DNA from: Bacteroidales bacterium
Lineage (GTDB): Bacteria; Bacteroidota; Bacteroidia; Bacteroidales; UBA932
DNA: 64,000 bases
Direction of reading: 5' to 3'
NCBI GenBank assembly: GCA_017429475.1
Contig: JAFROX010000001.1
Coordinates: 1 to 64,000 of the forward strand
Both the position numbers and the translations under genes were made by a program. A model generated the notes under the pieces. That model was not told where the DNA came from and did no database searches. It saw nothing but the letters and a program-made list of their open reading frames with translations. Shown piece by piece: positions 60,901 to 64,000 of this stretch (the first letter of the stretch is position 1; each line of letters opens with the position of its first letter).

Positions 60901-62173
60901 CGGTCCTCAGTTCCAGACCCACCACTACGACAAGTCCTGCTTCAACGGCATCCACAGGATTTCAGACGAGCAGATCTGGAAGACCCGCACCCTGCTTCGC
61001 AAGAGGCTTATCGACGCCGTCAAGAACATACTTTCCGACACATCGGCAACTGCGCACTATTCACCGCAGCAGATCGTCAAGATCAAGGACACCCTCAGGG
61101 ACGATATCCTCACCATCGGATTCGCACGCCGCTTCGCCACATACAAGCGCGCCACCCTGCTCTTCCGCAACCTTGACCGTCTGAGCCAGATCATAAACAA
61201 CCCCAAGCGTCCCGTCCAGTTCCTGTTCGCCGGCAAGGCTCACCCTGCCGACCGTGCTGGTCAGGACCTCATCAAGCGCATCATCGAAATCTCCAAGATG
61301 CCGCAGTTCATAGGCAAGGTGGTATTCATCCCCAACTATGACATTTCCATCGCCAAACTGCTCGTCCAGGGCGTAGATGTATGGATGAACAACCCGACCC
61401 GTCCCCAGGAAGCATCCGGAACCAGCGGTGAGAAGGCCGTGATGAACGGTGTGATGCACTTCAGTGTGCTCGATGGATGGTGGGTTGAGGGTTACAAACC
61501 CGGCGCTGGCTGGGCTCTGCCTATGGAACGCACCTACACCAACCAGGACTTCCAGGACGAACTTGACTCAGCTACCATCTACAACATCATCGAGACCGAA
61601 ATCGCCAGGTCTTTCTACGACAAGGACAGCAACGGAATGTCATACAACTGGATAGCAACCATCAAGAATACCATCAGCGAGGTAGCCTGCAACTTCACGA
61701 CCAACAGGATGATGGAAGACTATCTCAGGCAGTTCTACGTTCCTCTTGCAGAACGCACTGCGAAACTCGGAGCCGACGACTTCCAGGAAGCCCGCGAAAT
61801 CGCCCTCTGGAAGAAAGAGATGCGCCGCGAGTGGAACAACATCGAGATAATCTCCAATTCGAAGAACGAGGCCATCGCCAATCCTATGGTACTCGGTCAG
61901 GAGAGGATTTCAGAAATCGTGGTCAACCTCGGAGACGTAGCTCCCGAAGACATCGGTTTCGAGATGGTCATCGCCGAACAGGACCTCAACGGTGAATATC
62001 ACGTGAGGGAGATCCATCCCTATCATCTTTCAGATTACAAGGACGGCGTCGCAACCTTCAAAGCCAACATCACACCTGAAATCACAGGCAGTTGCGACAT
62101 TGCGGCCCGTATGTACGCCAAGAATGACAAAATGCCTCATCGCCAAGACTTTGAACTTGTAAAATGGTTGTAG
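57956..62173 (+). CDS. Glycogen synthase (GT3-like) / alpha-glucan phosphorylase (GT35) fusion
   Basis: A 1405-residue two-enzyme fusion. Residues 1 to about 540 resemble eukaryote-type (GT3) glycogen synthases: LFEVSWEVCNKVGGIHTVL at the start, QFHEWMTGAGLLYL, and SYYEPWGYTPLESLAFMVPT near 425. Residues of about 560-1405 are an alpha-glucan phosphorylase: IAYFCMEYGIDTSLKIYSGG, LGILAGDYLKEASDM, and the PLP-Lys region ASGTSGEKAVMNG near 1160. One half builds, the other degrades, alpha-1,4-glucan. An internal ATG at the junction (59624, residue 557) would give an 849-residue phosphorylase of normal length. The gene overlaps GH57 upstream and ribF downstream. Confidence 0.92.
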   Translation: MPDYLFEVSWEVCNKVGGIHTVLATKSLHLAGELKKHHIHIGPDVWRNTERNPEFTEDPSLYKSWRQAAENEGLRVRVGHWNVPGSPIAFLVDYTHLIARKNDILTGLWTKFGVDSISGDWNYVESALFGYAAGEVIQSFTKYRIAAGRKVVAQFHEWMTGAGLLYLKAADMPIGTVFTTHATVLGRCVCSNNLPLYDGLKEMDADKLAVEYGVTARHSLEKAAAQQADVFTTVSDLTAVECKQFLGRQVDIVTPNGFEETIAPAPEDMPAARAAARSKLLEVAHLMSGKDYDDSTMLLCTSGRYEYANKGMDVVMDALGKLSKICIKGRHVAAFIMVPSGNHGPDKGLLDKMQNPSSDYKTAVSHYLMDDYDIISRRMKELELDNGKDTCVDVFFIPSYLNGNDGIFNMTYYDLLAGMDLSIFPSYYEPWGYTPLESLAFMVPTVTTTTAGFGLWVNDHYPADKPKNGICIVKRTDGNYDEVVDSVCKRIFEIAALNEKESAAYRDNAREISKIALWKNNISYYKEAYALAIDKIEAKYGKNPVFREDTDNSYTKMTTNTPSWTRMIITRQLPERLRPLEELAKNLWWCWNQEASELFESIDSKLWKDSKGNPLEMLDRIKLSKYKELSKDTAFLTRLDGVYAHFKDYMKEKDSRPGPSIAYFCMEYGIDTSLKIYSGGLGILAGDYLKEASDMKVNMTAVGLLYKYGYFTQRLSSQGDQVSTYEPQDFSKAPVTPIRDKDGKWLTVSIAFPGRTMFARLWKAEVGRTDLILLDTDFEDNHEEDRHVTHQLYGGDWENRLKQEILLGMGGVRALRLLGLNPEVYHCNEGHAAFMGIERMREYVNDANLTYLEALEMVRSSSLFTTHTPVPAGHDAFTEDMLRVYMSQVSDYLKADWGAFMQLGKIHPEDPGEKFSMSVLAANLSQEVNGVSWLHGKVSQKILSNMWPGYLPEELHVSYVTNGVHYPTWTAPEWKKIHEGVFGPQFQTHHYDKSCFNGIHRISDEQIWKTRTLLRKRLIDAVKNILSDTSATAHYSPQQIVKIKDTLRDDILTIGFARRFATYKRATLLFRNLDRLSQIINNPKRPVQFLFAGKAHPADRAGQDLIKRIIEISKMPQFIGKVVFIPNYDISIAKLLVQGVDVWMNNPTRPQEASGTSGEKAVMNGVMHFSVLDGWWVEGYKPGAGWALPMERTYTNQDFQDELDSATIYNIIETEIARSFYDKDSNGMSYNWIATIKNTISEVACNFTTNRMMEDYLRQFYVPLAERTAKLGADDFQEAREIALWKKEMRREWNNIEIISNSKNEAIANPMVLGQERISEIVVNLGDVAPEDIGFEMVIAEQDLNGEYHVREIHPYHLSDYKDGVATFKANITPEITGSCDIAARMYAKNDKMPHRQDFELVKWL

Positions 62174-63048
62174 CAGCTACCGGTTTCTTCGATGGAGTCC
62201 ACCTGGGCCACGCCAAGGTGATCGAGCATCTGTGCGCCACTGCAAAAGCAAAAGGCTGCAAGAGTGCCGTAATTACTTTCTGGCCCCATCCCAGGAGTAT
62301 CCTGAGACAGGATGCCGGCAAACTCCGCCTGCTCAACTCCCTTGAAGAAAAACAGCAGTTGTTCAAGAATCTCGGAGTCGACGACGTCCACGTGGTCGAG
62401 TTCACAAGGGAACTCAGCAAGATGACTGCCGAACAGTTCATCCGCAGCTGGCTAATCGAGCGTTTCGGTGTTTCCACGCTTATTGTTGGCTATGACCATA
62501 CGCTCGGATGCAAGAAGACCGGAAGTGAAGACATCGTCAAGATTGCGCAAAAATGCGGCATCGAAGCCGAAAGGGTCGGAGCCATAAGCGACTCATACAA
62601 CACGATAAGCAGCACTTACATCCGCAATCTCATCGAAACCGGAGGCATAGAACGAGCCAATGCACTGCTCGGGTACGAATACACGCTTAAAGGCGTCGTC
62701 GTCCCGGGCTGCGGCAAAGGCCGTCAGATCGGATTCCGTACGGCCAATATGAGCCTGTACGACCCGCTGAAGCTCATCCCCTACAACGGAGTGTATGCAG
62801 TCAGGGCCACGGTTGAAGGCCAGTCCTACAAGGGAGTCTGCAACATAGGCTTCAGGCCCACCACCGAAGACGGGCGCGGGCTCACGGTAGAAACCCATCT
62901 GCTTGACTTCGACGATGACATCTACGGCCTGGACCTTACTGTCCGTTTCGTGGAATTCATCCGCGACGAGCAGCGTTTCAACTCGATGGAACTGCTGCGG
63001 GAGCAGCTTCTCAACGATGCTGACGAGGCAAGGAAAATTTTGAAATAA
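62164..63048 (+). CDS. ribF: Bifunctional riboflavin kinase / FAD synthetase
   Basis: A 294-residue enzyme that makes FMN and FAD. The N-terminal nucleotidyltransferase has GFFDGVHLGHAKVIEHL and TFWPHPRSIL. The C-terminal flavokinase has VVPGCGKGRQIGFRTANM and NGVYAVRATVEG. The first ~10 residues usual in RibF are missing, but the core motif is intact. It overlaps the fusion gene by ten bases, so this cofactor gene is probably translated from the glycogen operon, an unexpected link. Confidence 0.95.
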   Translation: MVVAATGFFDGVHLGHAKVIEHLCATAKAKGCKSAVITFWPHPRSILRQDAGKLRLLNSLEEKQQLFKNLGVDDVHVVEFTRELSKMTAEQFIRSWLIERFGVSTLIVGYDHTLGCKKTGSEDIVKIAQKCGIEAERVGAISDSYNTISSTYIRNLIETGGIERANALLGYEYTLKGVVVPGCGKGRQIGFRTANMSLYDPLKLIPYNGVYAVRATVEGQSYKGVCNIGFRPTTEDGRGLTVETHLLDFDDDIYGLDLTVRFVEFIRDEQRFNSMELLREQLLNDADEARKILK

Positions 63049-63054
63049 CACGAT

Positions 63055-63390
63055 ATGGAAGTTTTTTTCGTCCTCTTCATAATGTTCATAATGATCTCCA
63101 TCGCCAAGAGCGAGAGCGACCGTCGCAAACGTGCCGCCCAAAGGCGCACTCAGGTTCCCCCGCGGATGGAGGAGGATACAGACTTCGATAAGCCCGACTT
63201 CACGGTTCCCCAGCCATCCACGGTATCCGAGCCTGTGGCATATACCACTGATGACAGCTATCACGGCGAAGATGTTCAACGCACCACCCAGACTACAGTC
63301 AGGGAGGACAAGAAAGCTCCCGGCAAAGAACTTGACTTCGACCCTGAAAAGATGATAATCTATTCGGAGATACTTAAACCCAAGTTTTAG
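63055..63390 (+). CDS. Hypothetical membrane-anchored protein
   Basis: A 111-residue protein with one N-terminal hydrophobic segment (VFFVLFIMFIMISIAKS) followed by a basic stop-transfer stretch (ESDRRKRAAQRR) and a long, probably disordered, acidic and Pro/Thr-rich tail. The final LDFDPEKMIIYSEILKPKF looks conserved and may be an interaction motif. It lies six bases after ribF. The function is unknown. Confidence 0.75.
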   Translation: MEVFFVLFIMFIMISIAKSESDRRKRAAQRRTQVPPRMEEDTDFDKPDFTVPQPSTVSEPVAYTTDDSYHGEDVQRTTQTTVREDKKAPGKELDFDPEKMIIYSEILKPKF

Positions 63391-63412
63391 AAGCTTATTT
63401 CCAAAATTTTTA

Positions 63413-63464
63413 TACCTTTGGTATCGATTTAACGAAAGGGTCCCGTAATAACGGGATTCTTTTT
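63413..63464 (+). promoter_or_regulatory. greA leader: promoter followed by terminator-like hairpin
   Basis: TACCTTTG at 63413-63420 is a perfect -7 box. It is followed by TCCCGT-AATA-ACGGGA (63441-63456) and a T-rich tract to 63464, before the greA ATG at 63480. The hairpin can terminate the ribF unit or attenuate greA transcription, since it lies downstream of the presumed start site. Confidence 0.55.
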
Positions 63465-63479
63465 AATTTTTGTCAATTC

Positions 63480-63950
63480 ATGTCACAGATTCACTATCTA
63501 ACTCAAAAGGGACTGGACGACCTCAAGGCCGAGCTCGATGCTCTGATTGCTCAGCGTCCGGTCATTTCAAGGGCTATTGCAGAAGCAAGAGACAAGGGAG
63601 ACCTTTCGGAGAACGCAGAGTATGATGCCGCCCGCGAAGCCCAGGGCATGCTTGAACTCAAGATAACCAAGCTCCAAGACTCCATAGCAAACGCACGTGT
63701 CATCGACGAGTCACGTCTCAATACTGACAGCGTACAGATGTTGACCAAGGTCAAGATCAAGAACATCAAGACCGGTGCGGTCGTGGAATACCAGCTTGTG
63801 GGCGAAAGCGAAGCCAACTTCAAGGAAGGCAAGCTTGCAGCCACCACCCCTATCGGAAGGGCGCTTATGGGCCACAAGAAAGGCGAAATTGTCGACGTAC
63901 ACGTTCCTTCCGGCACCCTTCAGTTCGAAATCATAGACATCTCACTGTAA
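63480..63950 (+). CDS. greA: Transcription elongation factor GreA
   Basis: A 156-residue elongation factor that rescues backtracked RNA polymerase. The N-terminal coiled coil (about 1-75) has KGLDDLKAELDAL, ARDKGDLSENAEYDAAREAQ with the acidic tip, and MLELKITKLQDSI. The C-terminal FKBP-like domain ends TPIGRALMGHKKGEIVDVHVPSG. Length and motifs are complete. Expression may depend on a hairpin in its short leader. Confidence 0.96.
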   Translation: MSQIHYLTQKGLDDLKAELDALIAQRPVISRAIAEARDKGDLSENAEYDAAREAQGMLELKITKLQDSIANARVIDESRLNTDSVQMLTKVKIKNIKTGAVVEYQLVGESEANFKEGKLAATTPIGRALMGHKKGEIVDVHVPSGTLQFEIIDISL

Positions 63951-63951
63951 A

Positions 63952-64000
63952 ATGGCAACTATCTTCTCTCTCATCGCCGCAGGGCAGATCCCGTCTTACA
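63952..64000 (+). CDS. HIT family protein, start only (cut by window end)
   Basis: The ATG one base after the greA stop codon opens a frame reading MATIFSLIAAGQIPSY up to the window end. This is the typical N-terminus of histidine-triad (HIT) nucleotide hydrolases, which often follow greA in Bacteroidota. The catalytic His triad lies beyond the window. Confidence 0.75.
   Translation, partial: MATIFSLIAAGQIPSY

Noticed and set aside
1..64000. CRISPR arrays, transposase or integrase genes, rRNA and tRNA genes
   Set aside because: I found no regularly spaced repeats, no transposase or tyrosine-recombinase motifs in the translated frames, and no recognisable rRNA or tRNA sequence.

Overview
The window is chromosomal DNA from a member of the Bacteroidota, most likely Bacteroidales. 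Three things point there: a SusC/SusD pair next to glycoside hydrolases, Bacteroidota versions of housekeeping genes (IleS of 1118 residues, a DksA-like protein with a degenerate zinc finger, NfnA/NfnB, a Fur-type regulator), and many copies of the Bacteroidota -7 promoter element TAnnTTTG just upstream of starts. I cannot name the genus.

Bases 1-15226 form an accessory defence island, all on the + strand: a small unknown protein, a 1216-residue P-loop ATPase resembling DUF6079/BrxC/PglY proteins, a Zn-ribbon DNA methyltransferase, an AlbA_2/Schlafen-type ATP-binding protein, a PglZ-domain protein, a second small unknown protein, a Z1-domain helicase-like protein and a PIN-domain nuclease. 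This has BREX/Pgl logic (ATPase, methylase, PglZ), but no BrxL, BrxHI or DISARM helicase is visible, and a Z1 protein and a PIN nuclease are added. It is the strongest candidate for an under-described system here. The right edge cuts a WYL-type regulator down to its first ~30 residues, and GC-rich, structured non-coding DNA lies at both edges.

Bases 15596-19706 hold small accessory genes: a membrane protein, a hicAB toxin-antitoxin pair with a palindromic operator, a 49-residue ORF, and a WYL regulator / EVE-like / HIRAN / unknown cluster in which the same palindrome overlaps two promoters. A 148-bp foldback sequence closes this part.

Bases 19707-30984 carry a flavin reductase-like protein and a carbohydrate locus. 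susC and susD read leftward; a lipoprotein, a deoxyribosyltransferase-like protein, GH2 and GH3 read rightward. susC has an in-frame TAG exactly after its signal peptide. Bases 31060-37711 hold a Fur-family regulator with a zinc-type P-ATPase, a VanX-like dipeptidase, a rhomboid protease with YqeY, a MATE exporter and a CPBP protease.

Bases 37818-45610 read leftward: a sugar-acid operon (PfkB kinase, LarA-like protein, 6-phosphogluconate dehydrogenase), nfnA-nfnB with a TerB/DnaJ protein, and tsaB. Bases 45708-48224 hold a C39-peptidase ABC exporter followed by two short peptides with double-glycine leaders, a probable two-peptide bacteriocin or signal system; one peptide has only 52 residues.

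From 48371 on the DNA is core: cvpA diverging from ileS, then the DksA-like gene and lspA, a glycogen/alpha-glucan operon (GH133 debranching enzyme, GT4, GH57, and a 1405-residue glycogen synthase-phosphorylase fusion) running into ribF, then greA and the start of a HIT-family gene cut by the window end. I saw no rRNA, tRNA, CRISPR array or transposase.
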